Shown here: positions 17,202 to 26,413 of the stretch, piece after piece
How the letters are laid out: each line of letters opens with the position of its first letter
Numbering within the stretch: the first letter of the stretch is position 1
DNA from: Gammaproteobacteria bacterium
GTDB lineage: Bacteria > Pseudomonadota > Gammaproteobacteria > Pseudomonadales > Porticoccaceae
Direction of reading: 5' to 3'
Assembly: GCA_018069465.1 (NCBI GenBank)
Contig: JAGPUW010000025.1
Location: 496,001-560,000, forward strand
Length of the DNA stretch: 64,000 bases
Program-made: the position numbers and the translations under genes
The notes under the pieces: model-generated
What the model saw: the letters and a program-made list of their open reading frames with translations, nothing else
Told to the model about the DNA's origin: nothing
Database searches by the model: none

Positions 17202-17987
17202 CTAGCGTAAATGCCGCCACGCCAATTCATAAAAATCAACAATATCACCGGCCAGCTCTAGCGCTTCATTTTCTTCGTCGTGCTCAAGTATGCGCTCGCT
17301 AAAGGCGACATTCTGCCAGTAGCGACTCACCCCGATAGCCTCGATTAAAGGCAAGCCAGCACCGGCGTATTCCCAGTCGAGCACGGTTAATTCGCCATCG
17401 GCATTTTCAATAATATTCGCCGGGGTTAAATCGTGGTGACAAAGTACCGGCTGCTGAATTGCCGCCTGAAAGGCTGGCAGGCGAGACTCGATACTGCGGT
17501 ATAAACGCTGGGCACTCATGGGGAAGGGCTGGTCACTGTCCAGCAAGCGCTGCCAGTAATTGCGTACGTGGGCGCTGTAATCGAAGGTGGGTATATCGGT
17601 ACTGACCGCATGTATCTGCGCAATTAATTCAAGCAAACGATCTATTTTGGCCGGGTCATCCAAACTATCGGCCTGCCACTGTGTGCCCTCCACATACTCA
17701 GTCACCAGCACCCCCTGCTCGGGTTCGCAGTAAAAAACAGCAGGGGCGAAAGCTTTGCCGTTAATCTGCTCGAGAATTTTCTGTTCACGCTGTCGATCTA
17801 TACCCAGTCGTGCAGCATCGGGGTTATTGATGCGCATCACCACTCGCAGACCATTGGCCTTGAGTAAATAATGCTGGTTGGTCAAACCACCCGGCAGGCG
17901 ACGAATAATAGTCGGTGCACAATCCAGCGCCAGGCGCCATTGGGGCCAGGTATCAAAGGCAGTGTGCGCAGCATCAGAAAGTGGCAT
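17202..17987 (-). CDS. Choline/aminoglycoside kinase-like phosphotransferase, probable thiamine kinase
   Basis: The 261-residue protein has the small-molecule kinase fold. A nucleotide loop GGLTNQHYLLK lies near residues 34-44, followed by RINNPDAARLGIDRQREQ. The catalytic loop LCHHDLTPANII has Asp and Asn, and the metal-binding Asp is in LTVLDWEYAG. Such enzymes phosphorylate choline, thiamine, methylthioribose or antibiotics. It is the last gene downstream of a TPP riboswitch, a TonB receptor, a YkoF-like protein and a PnuC-type transporter. Thiamine kinase, trapping imported thiamine as thiamine phosphate, is therefore the best inference. The gap to the transporter is 47 bases on the same strand. 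Confidence 0.87.
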   Translation of the reverse strand: MPLSDAAHTAFDTWPQWRLALDCAPTIIRRLPGGLTNQHYLLKANGLRVVMRINNPDAARLGIDRQREQKILEQINGKAFAPAVFYCEPEQGVLVTEYVEGTQWQADSLDDPAKIDRLLELIAQIHAVSTDIPTFDYSAHVRNYWQRLLDSDQPFPMSAQRLYRSIESRLPAFQAAIQQPVLCHHDLTPANIIENADGELTVLDWEYAGAGLPLIEAIGVSRYWQNVAFSERILEHDEENEALELAGDIVDFYELAWRHLR

Positions 17988-18034
17988 TTTTTATTTTAAT
18001 CCAGGTTTGCATCGATAACTAACTCCCTGTGTTA

Positions 18035-18646
18035 TTAGCGCTGTACAGCCAGATCCGCAGGCTCACCCACAACCATGCGCTTGCGCCAGGCGAAAAATCC
18101 AAAGACCACAATAATCACATAGGCGACAAATAAAAGCGATGTCAAATGCAGGCCTCTATCAAGATAAAGAAAGATTGAAATAGCGTCGATAACGATCCAG
18201 TAGAGCCAGTTTTCAAGAATTTTTCGCGTCACCATCCAGGTCGTCAAAACGCTGCCCCAGGTGGTAAAGGAGTCGAGATACGGCAGAGCTGCCGTGGTGT
18301 TGTTGGCGAGTAAACTGCCCGACACAAGGGTCAATGCGCCAATACCACCCCAGGCCAGCAAATGATTGCGCAGCGGCCAGGCGCTTATTTCGATGGCGCT
18401 TTTAGCTGAGTTTGTATCCGCCCCCGCAGCACCCCGCCACTGCCACCAGCCGTAAACCGCCATGGCCATGTAGTAAACATTGAGAGCCGACTCCATCAAC
18501 AGGCTAACATCCCAGAACAAAGCCGTGAAAATTGCCGTGCTAACAAAAGCGCAGTACCAGCACAGGCTGTTTTCACGTAGCGCCAACAGGAGGTAGGCAA
18601 TGGCCAGCAGCACCGCCAGCAACTCCCAAAACGAGGTGGCGAGCAA
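18035..18646 (-). CDS. PnuC-family inner membrane transporter, probable thiamine transporter (PnuT type)
   Basis: The 203-residue protein has about seven hydrophobic segments. PnuC-family hallmarks include the aromatic-rich helix ESALNVYYMAMAVYGWWQW (about residues 52-70) and WIVIDAISIFLYLDRGLHLTS near the C-terminus. PnuC proteins carry nicotinamide riboside by facilitated diffusion coupled to a kinase. Members placed under TPP riboswitches are assigned to thiamine (PnuT). Here the riboswitch upstream and a kinase gene downstream support the thiamine reading. The start ATG at 18646 directly abuts the stop of the YkoF-like gene, showing tight coupling. Confidence 0.9.
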   Translation of the reverse strand: MLATSFWELLAVLLAIAYLLLALRENSLCWYCAFVSTAIFTALFWDVSLLMESALNVYYMAMAVYGWWQWRGAAGADTNSAKSAIEISAWPLRNHLLAWGGIGALTLVSGSLLANNTTAALPYLDSFTTWGSVLTTWMVTRKILENWLYWIVIDAISIFLYLDRGLHLTSLLFVAYVIIVVFGFFAWRKRMVVGEPADLAVQR

Positions 18647-18895
18647 TTAAAGCGCCTCGTAATCGAGAATAAATTTTGTCACAAAAATCGCCTTGCCGTA
18701 TTTTTCGTGACTCCAGACCATGGCGTCTTGCAGCACCGCCATCACCCTGTCCTGCTCACCCATAATCACCGTGCAGGTGGGAAAGGTTTCGACTTTCAAA
18801 TCCCCATAAGAATTTAATTTTTCAATAAAACCGTCAATCGGTGGCAGATAACTTTCCGCCAGTGGGTACATAGAAATTTCGGCACTGAGCAACAT
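18647..18895 (-). CDS. YkoF-like thiamine/hydroxymethylpyrimidine-binding protein
   Basis: This is an 82-residue single-domain protein. The start LLSAEISMYPLAESYLPPID matches the ferredoxin-like YkoF domain, as do FPTCTVIMGEQDRVMAVLQDAM and the C-terminal IFVTKFILDYEA. B. subtilis YkoF has two such domains and binds thiamine or its pyrimidine part; here there is only one, which would need to dimerise. No signal peptide is seen, so it is probably cytoplasmic. It sits between the TonB-dependent receptor and the PnuT-like transporter in the riboswitch-controlled operon. Confidence 0.85.
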   Translation of the reverse strand: MLLSAEISMYPLAESYLPPIDGFIEKLNSYGDLKVETFPTCTVIMGEQDRVMAVLQDAMVWSHEKYGKAIFVTKFILDYEAL

Positions 18896-18922
18896 AAACT
18901 TTACACTCCTTAATTGAATAGC

Positions 18923-21085
18923 CTAAAAACGATAGGTCGCATTGGCCCCAAACACTCTCGGCTCACCGTACTGCACGTACTCTTCGTCGTCATAAAATTT
19001 ACGTGGGTCATTGCCAAAGTAAAAGCCACGGACGGCGTAATCTTCATCGCTTAAATTGCGCGCCCAAAGGGTAATATCCCAGTGCAAATTCTGATACCCG
19101 AAGCTGGCGTTAATTAACTCATAGCTGTCTGACTGCTGGTCGTGACTGTCGGAAAAATAAAACGCATCTTTACCCTCGGCTTCTAGCCGTGCGTAGAAGC
19201 CATCGCCAAAGCGATAACGCCCGCCGACATTAAACTGGTAATTCGGCGCGTGCGCTTGCTCGCGGCCACTTTTGTCGACCAAGCCAGTATCGCCCTTGAC
19301 AATAAAATTATCGATTTCCGTATCGAGCCAGGCCAGATTGGCGAACAATTCCAGACGTGCGCTAAGCTGCCACAGCGCCTCAAACTCCAGCCCGAGGTTT
19401 TCACCACTGGCGGCATTATCGATATAACCGACAAATAAAGGGCCTTCGTTATACCAACCCTTCAGTTGAATATCGTCGCGGTCCATATAAAAAGCAGCCA
19501 CTCGCAACTGCACACTGTCATCAAGATAAGAACCCTTTAAACCCAGCTCATAATTGAGCAGGGTTTCGGTGTCGAACTCCAGACGCTGATTGAGGAAGTC
19601 GATGACTGGGGCCGCAAAACCATTGCTTTGCGCCCGCCCGAGCGCATCGCCATTAACACCACCGGCTTTATAGCCCCGCGATAGCAAACCGTAAACCATC
19701 GTATTCTGGTCAAGGCTGTATTCCAGGCTGAGCTGTCCACCCCACAGGTCTTCATCAGGCGCTGCCTTTACTGCGCGACTGTCTTGGTAGTCGGCCTCAA
19801 AGCGCTCCCAACGACCACCCACTGTCAGGGTCAAGCGATTGGTCAATGGCATCGATAACTGGCCATAGAGCGCCAGGTTTTCGGTTTCGTAGCGGCTATC
19901 GAATTCAGCCGCGCTGTACAGATCCCAATCGAAGAATTGTCGCGTTAGGTCTTCATCGCGCTGATCATAATAAACCCCGGCCACCCAATCAGTATTACCA
20001 GCAAGCTGACCTTCTTCGGTAGAGGTAAAGCGCAATTCCAAACGGCTGGCCTCGCGCTCGCGGATGTAATTATCGGTGGAGGAGTATTCCCAGCCATCGC
20101 AGGGTGTCGCCGTGCACAAACCCGCGTAACTCCAATCTTCATCGTAGCCGTATTCAAGATTTGAATCGGACCAGGTAGCGATCGTTTGAAGAGTAAAAGC
20201 GCGATGGCCGGCCCAGGTGCTCGACAGTGCAAAGGCCGTGGTTTCCTGCCTGTCATGGCCGGGTTCATCCGACAGTGTGTGCCGGGTATTGTCGAGGGAA
20301 AAGGCATCGTAACCATTGTCGATATCAACATAAAAGCCGCTGAGGTCGATGCTCAAATCGTCACTCGCCAACCAGCGCAATTTACCCCGCGTGCTTAATT
20401 CATCAATATTATTGGTGTTGTCTCGCCCCAGATAGTCGTTATCAATAAACCCATCACTGCGCTGTTGCTGCACCGCCAGGCGACCCAGCAAGCCCTCCGC
20501 TAGCGGCCCACTCACCACAGCACCGGTATTCCAGCTATCGTAATTGCCGTAACCCGCGTTCACTAAGGCCTCGAAATCTTCTGTCGGATCATTCGAACGA
20601 ATATTGACCATGCCCGCGAGGGCGCTGGCGCCAAAGCGCGTGCCTTGCGGGCCACGCAGAATCTCAACCTGGCGCACGTCGAATAAGGTGGCGGCATTGC
20701 CCATGCCACTGACATCGATATCGTCGATCAGCAGACCGACGGAGGGATTGACCGGATCGACAAACTGGCTGCGCTCACCGATACCGCGAATTTGCAGGTA
20801 GCGCCCCCGCGAGGCGCCACTGGCGAAGTTAACATTGGGCGCGGCATTGAGAATACTTTCAATATGCACCGCTCCGCGCTCGGCGATAAGCTGCTGGTCG
20901 ATGACCGTCAGGCTGGCGGGCACGGTGAGTATGTCGAGCTCGCGAAAGGTCGCGGTAACGACGACTTCCTGCAGCGTATCGTCACTGTAGTCAGCGGCGA
21001 TGACGGCATTTGAATAAAGACCGAGCAAACTAACAGCGGTCGCCAACAGGCCAGTAAAACTAGCGGTTTTCATGGGGGGTTTCAT
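18923..21085 (-). CDS. TonB-dependent outer membrane receptor for thiamine (Omr1 type)
   Basis: I choose the ATG at 21085 (MKPPMKTASF), which has GGAG six bases upstream; an earlier ATG at 21139 would fall too close to the riboswitch. The protein is then 720 residues. A signal peptide ends about NAVIAADYS. The TonB box is probably LQEVVVTATFRE, followed by a plug domain (VPASLTVIDQQLIAERG, LQIRGIG, ILRGPQGTRFGAS). A long beta-barrel ends in the aromatic C-terminal residue of ANATYRF. TonB receptors import scarce ligands using the proton motive force. The TPP riboswitch in its leader makes thiamine or a thiamine derivative the likely ligand. It is the first gene of the operon. Confidence 0.93.
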   Translation of the reverse strand: MKPPMKTASFTGLLATAVSLLGLYSNAVIAADYSDDTLQEVVVTATFRELDILTVPASLTVIDQQLIAERGAVHIESILNAAPNVNFASGASRGRYLQIRGIGERSQFVDPVNPSVGLLIDDIDVSGMGNAATLFDVRQVEILRGPQGTRFGASALAGMVNIRSNDPTEDFEALVNAGYGNYDSWNTGAVVSGPLAEGLLGRLAVQQQRSDGFIDNDYLGRDNTNNIDELSTRGKLRWLASDDLSIDLSGFYVDIDNGYDAFSLDNTRHTLSDEPGHDRQETTAFALSSTWAGHRAFTLQTIATWSDSNLEYGYDEDWSYAGLCTATPCDGWEYSSTDNYIREREASRLELRFTSTEEGQLAGNTDWVAGVYYDQRDEDLTRQFFDWDLYSAAEFDSRYETENLALYGQLSMPLTNRLTLTVGGRWERFEADYQDSRAVKAAPDEDLWGGQLSLEYSLDQNTMVYGLLSRGYKAGGVNGDALGRAQSNGFAAPVIDFLNQRLEFDTETLLNYELGLKGSYLDDSVQLRVAAFYMDRDDIQLKGWYNEGPLFVGYIDNAASGENLGLEFEALWQLSARLELFANLAWLDTEIDNFIVKGDTGLVDKSGREQAHAPNYQFNVGGRYRFGDGFYARLEAEGKDAFYFSDSHDQQSDSYELINASFGYQNLHWDITLWARNLSDEDYAVRGFYFGNDPRKFYDDEEYVQYGEPRVFGANATYRF

Positions 21086-21087
21086 AA

Positions 21088-21116
21088 GAGTCTCCGCAAC
21101 AACAAAATGGAGACCC
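21088..21116 (-). promoter_or_regulatory. Hairpin covering the receptor's ribosome binding site (candidate riboswitch expression platform)
   Basis: On the minus strand GGGTCTCC (21116-21109) can pair with GGAGACTC (21095-21088), giving 8 pairs (one G-U) around a 13-base loop. The 3' arm contains the GGAG Shine-Dalgarno six bases before the ATG at 21085. Formation of this stem would block translation, as in many Gram-negative TPP riboswitches. How it trades with the aptamer is not resolved here. Confidence 0.6.
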
Positions 21117-21156
21117 GGAAGAGATGCGTAAAAAGGCAAGATTGTGACAACCCTAT

Positions 21157-21254
21157 TCCTACGCCGGCACTACCCGGATCAGGTTCAAGGGTTCATCAAC
21201 TCCTCCACATCCCGTGTCAGAATTGCTGTCTCAGGCCGTAGCCACCCCTTAGGA
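21157..21254 (-). ncRNA. TPP riboswitch (thi box)
   Basis: Read on the minus strand, the region contains the conserved thi-box elements in order: AAGGGGTGGC, CTGAGA (21234-21229), then ACCCTTGAACCTGATC, GGGTAGTGCCGGCGTAGGA. The outer stem pairs TCCTA (21254-21250) with TAGGA (21161-21157), giving a 98-base aptamer of normal size. It binds thiamine pyrophosphate and switches off the downstream genes. The receptor start is 72 bases beyond the 3' edge. Confidence 0.96.
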
Positions 21255-21504
21255 GTTCGCATTGGTATTTGCGAGGCGCGTATTCTAAACAAGTTAGCCA
21301 ATAGCGCAACGTGAAAATTTGGCGACCAATCTATGCTTATCGCCGTTTGACCATTGGCAATGAAAAATGGTCGTCGGTATAATTGCGCTCGCCTGGCGCA
21401 GGCCATGGCTTCATCTACTTGTAAAGCACACACTGACAGGCTCCGCTCAATAGAGCTTGCCAACAGATTTTAGAACCCCTTACCAACCATAGAAGGCACC
21501 GCTC

Positions 21505-22044
21505 ATGAGTTACAACAGCATCCCTGCTGGCAAAGATCTACCCAACGATATTAACGTTGTCATCGAGATTCCCGCCAATCACGCGCCTATCAAATACGAA
21601 GTTGAAAAGGACTGCGACGCGCTGTTTGTCGACCGTTTTGTTGCCACGCCCATGTTCTACCCAGCCAACTATGGTTACATCCCCCAGACTCTGTCTGAAG
21701 ACGGCGATGCCCTCGACGTACTGGTGGTTACACCCTACCCCGTGGTACCTGGCGCAGTGATTCGCAGCCGTACTGTTGGCATGCTCAACATGACCGATGA
21801 GTCCGGTGTTGACGCCAAATTGATCGCCGTACCCCACGGCAAGCTGACCACTATCTATGACGATATCCAAGAAGTGACTGACCTGCCCGAGCTACTGCTC
21901 AAGCAAATCCAGCACTACTTTGAGAACTACAAAGATCTCGAAGCTGGCAAGTGGGTAAAAGTGAGCGGTTGGGGAACAAAGGCCGACGCATACGCTGAAA
22001 TCTTGTCTTCACGCGAGCGCTACCTGGAAGACGAAGCCAAATAA
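21505..22044 (+). CDS. ppa: Inorganic pyrophosphatase
   Basis: The 179-residue length fits the soluble family I enzyme. Visible signatures are [16 protein letters not shown] with the substrate Lys, [13 protein letters not shown], and the metal-binding motif [10 protein letters not shown]. The conserved DAKLIAVPH and KWVKVSGW also occur. It hydrolyses pyrophosphate to two phosphates, pulling biosynthetic reactions forward, and forms a cytoplasmic hexamer in bacteria. It is monocistronic, starting at the ATG at 21505 and ending in a clear intrinsic terminator. The upstream gap with the divergent thiamine operon holds its promoter. Confidence 0.98.
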   Translation: MSYNSIPAGKDLPNDINVVIEIPANHAPIKYEVEKDCDALFVDRFVATPMFYPANYGYIPQTLSEDGDALDVLVVTPYPVVPGAVIRSRTVGMLNMTDESGVDAKLIAVPHGKLTTIYDDIQEVTDLPELLLKQIQHYFENYKDLEAGKWVKVSGWGTKADAYAEILSSRERYLEDEAK

Positions 22045-22080
22045 TTTTGGCTTTATGGGCCTTTAATTAGGCCGCTAGAA

Positions 22081-22107
22081 AAAACCCGGTGCTTGCCGGG
22101 TTTTTTT
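22081..22107 (+). terminator. Intrinsic terminator of ppa
   Basis: The arms aaaacccgg and ccgggtttt pair around the loop tgcttg, and the T run reaches 22107. It lies 37 bases after the ppa stop codon and is a textbook Rho-independent terminator. Confidence 0.93.
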
Positions 22108-22162
22108 ATGTCTGAAAAAAACTGCGTTGAATTGGAGCGGGAACACTTTTAATTCACGGCTG

Positions 22163-22192
22163 CTTTAATTTAAGACTACTTTAATTTAAGAC
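22163..22192. repeat. 14-base direct repeat, two copies
   Basis: ctttaatttaagac occurs at 22163-22176 and 22179-22192. The second copy overlaps the stop codon of the tag gene, so the repeat may reflect a small local duplication of that gene's end. Confidence 0.85.
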
Positions 22193-22863
22193 GGTGGCTG
22201 TAAACTCAAAGCCATAATTCGACTGATGTGCGACAGCGGATAAGCACTGTCCTGCTGAAAGCGATTAAAGATCGCCTGCACCTTGAGTAAATCCCGCTTC
22301 GAATTGGGGCTCAAACTGTCCATCAGTTGATGGTTCAACAACACAGCGCAGACGTCCTTGCTGAGCATAAAGGTATCTTTACCCATCAGCCGTAAAAACC
22401 CCGGCCCGGTGTTGCCACCCAAGCGACCGCCACGCTTTTTCAGCGCAAACCACAACTCGACAATGGACTCTTCAGGCCAGTCGGCAATGTAGTTGGCAAA
22501 GCTACCGTGGCTGTGCTGAATATCGCAAATGAACAGGGCGTTATCCCGCACCGACTGTATCTTGGTGCGATGGCGCACAATACGGGTATCGCCCATTAAC
22601 GTATCAATGCGCTCGTCGGAATAATTCGCCAGCGCCAGGGGTGTAAAGCCACCAAACACCGTTTCAAAATCTGGCCATTTTTTGGCGATCACTTTCCAGG
22701 AAAAGCCCGCCCGAAACACGCAGCGCGCCATGGCCGACAAATAGCGATCATCCCCTGTGGCGCGTAGTTCATCACCCGTGCTCACGTCTGGCAACAGGGC
22801 TTGAACCTTCTCCTCACCCCAGTTGCGCAAGGCAGCTTCGTAGAGTGTTTGAAATGAAACCAT
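22186..22863 (-). CDS. DNA-3-methyladenine glycosylase I family protein
   Basis: The 225-residue protein matches the Tag family (helix-hairpin-helix glycosylase superfamily) with DDRYLSAMARCVFRAGFSWKV near residues 58-78. It continues with FGGFTPLALANYSDERI, the arginine-rich IVRHRTKIQSVRDNA, and SFANYIADWPEE. Classical Tag enzymes excise 3-methyladenine from alkylated DNA. The zinc-binding Cys/His set of E. coli Tag is not obvious here, and the C-terminal region (LRLMGKDTFMLSKDV) looks more like a divergent subgroup. The substrate may therefore differ. It is a stand-alone gene, convergent with ppa and divergent from argS. Confidence 0.82.
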   Translation of the reverse strand: MVSFQTLYEAALRNWGEEKVQALLPDVSTGDELRATGDDRYLSAMARCVFRAGFSWKVIAKKWPDFETVFGGFTPLALANYSDERIDTLMGDTRIVRHRTKIQSVRDNALFICDIQHSHGSFANYIADWPEESIVELWFALKKRGGRLGGNTGPGFLRLMGKDTFMLSKDVCAVLLNHQLMDSLSPNSKRDLLKVQAIFNRFQQDSAYPLSHISRIMALSLQPPS

Positions 22864-23027
22864 AACTTGCGGGCTCTCTCATCTGCTAATCCGAAAGGCT
22901 CAATATAACCGTGTTTAAATAGCAAATACATGGCCGCGCCATTGTTGTGGCGCCGCCAGGCCAAAAGCCGGTTGCAATCGACACCACTGCCACTAAAATC
23001 CCCAGTCCGAACACAGGCCGAGCAACG

Positions 23028-24758
23028 ATGAATATTCGCGAAACACTGACCCAGCAAGTCCGACTAGCCATGACAGCCGCCGGCATCCCCCCAGAGTTGC
23101 CCGCCAACGTCGCCACCAGCACACGACCTGAGTTTGGTGACTTTCAGGCCAACGGCGCACTGGCCGCCGCGAAGCGACTCAAACGCAAGCCCCGCGACCT
23201 GGCCACCGACATTGTCGCCAACCTCAAGCTAGAGGGCATCGCCGATAAAATAGACATCGCCGGCCCCGGCTTTATCAACATCCATCTTAGCGATGACTAT
23301 CTGGCCGCCAGCCTCAATCAAAGCAATCCCGCGGCAGCCAGCGCGCCGCAGCCAGTGCAAACCGTGGTCGTCGACTATTCATCTCCCAACCTCGCCAAGG
23401 AAATGCACGTCGGCCACCTGCGCAGCACCATTATTGGCGATGCCATTGCCCGTGTGCTGGAACACCTCGGCCACACCGTGATTCGCCAAAATCACATGGG
23501 CGACTGGGGTACGCAATTTGGCATGTTAATCGCCGAACTCGAAGAACAAGTCGGTGAAGGTGAAGTACCCGAGCTGGCCCTGAGTGATCTCGAAGGCTTT
23601 TATCAACAGTCTAAACGCCACTTTGACGAAGACCCGGCCTTTGCCGATAAAGCCCGTCAATACGTGGTCAGCCTGCAATCGGGCGACGCCCACTGCCTGG
23701 CGCTCTGGCAGCAGTTTATCGACATTTCCGTGGCCCACAGCGAAGCCCTCTATCGCCAGCTTAATGTCACCCTCAGCCACCAGCATATTCGCCCCGAAAG
23801 CGCCTATAACGACGACCTGGCCCAAGTACTCGCAGACCTGCAAGCGGCGGGACTGGCCTGTGAAAGTGAGGGCGCACAGGTGGTCTTTCTCGACGAACTG
23901 GCCGATAAAAATGGCAAGCCCAGCCCGGTGATTGTACAAAAATCCGACGGCGGTTATCTTTACGCCACCAGTGATTTAGCCGCCCTGCGCTATCGCAGCC
24001 AAACCTTAAAAGCCGACCGCGCCCTCTACTTTATCGACGCTCGCCAAAGCCTGCACATGAAGCAGGTTTTCACCGTCGCTCGCAAAGCCGGCTTTGTCGA
24101 TGAGGCGATGCAACTCGAACACCTGCCCTTCGGCACCATGATGGGCGAGGACGGCAAACCCTTTAAAACCCGCAGTGGCGGCACTGTTAAGCTCGCCGAC
24201 CTGCTCGTCGAAGCCCTGAAACGCGCCGAGCAATTAATTGCGGAAAAGAACCCCGAACTCGACCCCGCCGAAAGTAAAGAGATCGCCCGCAAGGTCGGTA
24301 TCGGTGCGGTGAAATACGCCGACCTCAGTAAAACCCGCACCAACGATTACATCTTTAACTGGGACGCCATGCTCAGCTTTGAGGGCAACACCGCGCCCTA
24401 CCTGCAATACGCCTACTCGCGTATATGCAGCGTCTTTCGCAAAGCCGAATTAGCACGCGGGCAAATAGAAGGCGCTATTCGCATCACCGCGCCGCAGGAA
24501 AAAACCCTGGCCTTAAGCCTGCTCAGCTTTGACGAAACCTTAAAAACCGTTGCCGAAGACGGCTACCCACACACCCTGTGTACCTACCTCTACGATCTGG
24601 CCAGTGCCTTTATGAGTTTTTACGAGCACTGCCCCATATTGCGTTCAGATATTGATGCGGGCACCCGCGCCAGCCGCCTGCAATTGAGCAACACTGCCGC
24701 CGACACCCTGCAAAAAGGTCTAGAGTTGCTGGGTATTGAAACGATGGAGAGAATGTAA
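23028..24758 (+). CDS. argS: Arginine-tRNA ligase
   Basis: I use the ATG at 23028 ([11 protein letters not shown]), which gives 576 residues, the usual length; an ATG at 22947 only adds an unrelated leader. The N-terminal Arg-tRNA-specific domain contains [16 protein letters not shown]. The HIGH-type motif is present in [20 protein letters not shown]. The KMSK region is the ArgRS variant [14 protein letters not shown]. The C-terminal anticodon-binding domain has [20 protein letters not shown] and ends [10 protein letters not shown], as in homologues. It charges tRNA-Arg in translation and is essential. Confidence 0.98.
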   Translation: MNIRETLTQQVRLAMTAAGIPPELPANVATSTRPEFGDFQANGALAAAKRLKRKPRDLATDIVANLKLEGIADKIDIAGPGFINIHLSDDYLAASLNQSNPAAASAPQPVQTVVVDYSSPNLAKEMHVGHLRSTIIGDAIARVLEHLGHTVIRQNHMGDWGTQFGMLIAELEEQVGEGEVPELALSDLEGFYQQSKRHFDEDPAFADKARQYVVSLQSGDAHCLALWQQFIDISVAHSEALYRQLNVTLSHQHIRPESAYNDDLAQVLADLQAAGLACESEGAQVVFLDELADKNGKPSPVIVQKSDGGYLYATSDLAALRYRSQTLKADRALYFIDARQSLHMKQVFTVARKAGFVDEAMQLEHLPFGTMMGEDGKPFKTRSGGTVKLADLLVEALKRAEQLIAEKNPELDPAESKEIARKVGIGAVKYADLSKTRTNDYIFNWDAMLSFEGNTAPYLQYAYSRICSVFRKAELARGQIEGAIRITAPQEKTLALSLLSFDETLKTVAEDGYPHTLCTYLYDLASAFMSFYEHCPILRSDIDAGTRASRLQLSNTAADTLQKGLELLGIETMERM

Positions 24759-24911
24759 AACCAGTGCCGTGCTAAGCCCCGTTAATAGCCACGGCTACTT
24801 GCCACCTAAAACCTGGCACTAATTTCAACCTGAGCCCGCTATCTGCAAAGCAAATAATGCGGCCACCCGGCTCAGTATGACCACCCACATTTCAGCGAAA
24901 AGGATCACCAC

Positions 24912-25253
24912 ATGTCAGATAAATTCTTCTTTATGGGCCGACAAAATGCGCGCCAAAAACTCTATAGCCTCGACTACGGGACCAAGGCCGGCCAGAAGAC
25001 CGGCAGCAAAAAGTATCCCTTGCAGCTGATCGTCACCAGTGAAGCCCGCAAGCAAGAAATCGAAGCCCAGGTGGCCGAGGCGCAGCTCTACGCTGAGATT
25101 ACAGTGGATAGCAGCGCCGATGCCGTGGAATCCATTTCTGAACTGACTGTCCAGCTCGGCAAAGGGCTTACCGTCAAACACGATCAAACACCCGCACGCA
25201 ATGAGCCCTGTAGTTGCGGCAGTGGCAAAAAATACAAAAAGTGCTGCGGCTAA
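24912..25253 (+). CDS. SEC-C motif protein (PBPRA1643 family)
   Basis: The 113-residue protein starts MSDKFFFMGRQNARQKL and ends with a zinc-binding SEC-C motif, NEPCSCGSGKKYKKCCG. The same motif ends SecA, where it binds zinc and SecB. The N-terminal half is basic (AGQKTGSKKYPLQL) and the middle is acidic. The family is found in marine gammaproteobacteria with no proven role. The ribosome binding site aaaggatcacc precedes the ATG. It lies 150 bases after argS on the same strand. Confidence 0.88.
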   Translation: MSDKFFFMGRQNARQKLYSLDYGTKAGQKTGSKKYPLQLIVTSEARKQEIEAQVAEAQLYAEITVDSSADAVESISELTVQLGKGLTVKHDQTPARNEPCSCGSGKKYKKCCG

Positions 25254-25401
25254 GGTCTATTTAGCAAGATCGCGACTGGCGCTATGCACAAGGTTTTATT
25301 AGCGTTACATTAAACCCTGTCGCACATAAACAGGGCCTGATTCAGCTTAGGTCTAAGCCCTATTGCCGCCTGCGTTTGTTAGCGCCATGTATGACCAACG
25401 A

Positions 25402-25881
25402 TCACAACTTGAGCTCACTAAGCGTTGGCTGATCATCCGGGCGGCGACCCAGTGGCCAATGAAATTTCCGCTCACTCTCCCCAATTGGCAGGTCGTTGAT
25501 ACTGGCGATACGCAGCTGCATAAACCCTTGCTCGTCAAACTCCCAGTTTTCATTGCCATAGGAGCGATACCAATGGCCATTATCATCGTGCCACTCGTAG
25601 GCAAAGCGCACGGCGATGCGATTATTATGAAAAGCCCAAAGTTCTTTAACGAGGCGGTAATCTAATTCCCGGTGCCATTTTCGAGTGAGAAATTGAGCGA
25701 TAGCTTCGCGGCCCGATAAAAACTCAGCGCGATTTCGCCAGACGCTCGCCTCAGTGTAGGCAAGAGCAACCTTTTCCGGATCACGGGAATTCCAGGCATC
25801 CTCTGCCATACGGACTTTCTGGGCCGCAGTGACAGCATCGAATGGCGGCAATGGTGGTCTTGGCTTTTCAGTGTTTTTCAT
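25402..25881 (-). CDS. DUF1348 family protein (NTF2-like fold)
   Basis: I start it at the ATG at 25881 ([15 protein letters not shown]), because the frame upstream of it resembles nothing and contains a tandem duplication. The 159-residue protein has the family pattern [23 protein letters not shown], then [25 protein letters not shown] and [19 protein letters not shown]. It ends [13 protein letters not shown]. The fold is a small cone-shaped alpha-beta barrel shared by ketosteroid isomerase and limonene hydrolase relatives. The reaction is unknown. It is a single gene flanked by gaps. Confidence 0.9.
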   Translation of the reverse strand: MKNTEKPRPPLPPFDAVTAAQKVRMAEDAWNSRDPEKVALAYTEASVWRNRAEFLSGREAIAQFLTRKWHRELDYRLVKELWAFHNNRIAVRFAYEWHDDNGHWYRSYGNENWEFDEQGFMQLRIASINDLPIGESERKFHWPLGRRPDDQPTLSELKL

Positions 25882-26413
25882 AGGCCTTAGTCCAGGTGAT
25901 AGCCAGCACTCTCTGCCGGCCAGGTTCAGTTTAAGAACGGAGCGATTAAGCCCTTGGGTCGGGGCAGTCAATCGCCTGTGCGGGAGGTTTAAATGCCAGG
26001 TCTGAGGGGCTAGTGTCCAGAGCACCCGAGTCCAGAGCACCCGAAAGTGCCCGTAGGTATTTTAGCCGACTCGCGTACTAGCGTTACCGAAAGTCATTAC
26101 AGACTATCGCTTTGCTGGACACTTGCAACACTGTCCAGGCAGCGCCTCAACAAGCCTCAACCAAAACCGCTAGTAATGGCACGCATAACAAAGACTTATA
26201 AAAATCATCTGCACGTTGACAGGCATCACAACTTATTCACAAAACCCGGCCAGTCGTCGCAACACATAACCACTGATCGAGCCATCAATGCATATACAAC
26301 TGAAGAAAATATAATTGGCGGCCATCAAAGACAAGAGGAACTTAAGCTCCTGTGCTAGTCATGAAATCTGCCATGCCCACGAGCTTAAGCCTCCAATAAA
26401 GCGATCGCACCCT
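25882..26413. other. Intergenic region with a small tandem duplication
   Basis: About 530 bases between the divergent DUF1348 and PEP-CTERM genes. A perfect 15-base tandem repeat (gtccagagcacccga) occupies 26015-26044. Open frames across it (for example plus strand from 26047) show no recognisable protein. A tataat at 26310-26315 could be a -10 element for the PEP-CTERM gene but has no good -35 partner. Confidence 0.5.

Noticed and set aside
18923-21139. Longer start for the TonB receptor at 21139
   Set aside because: It would begin next to the riboswitch aptamer and precede the signal peptide by 18 residues; the ATG at 21085 has a good ribosome binding site.
26047-26358. 103-codon plus-strand frame before the PEP-CTERM gene
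   Set aside because: It overlaps a small tandem duplication, has no family resemblance, and overlaps the leader of the PEP-CTERM gene.
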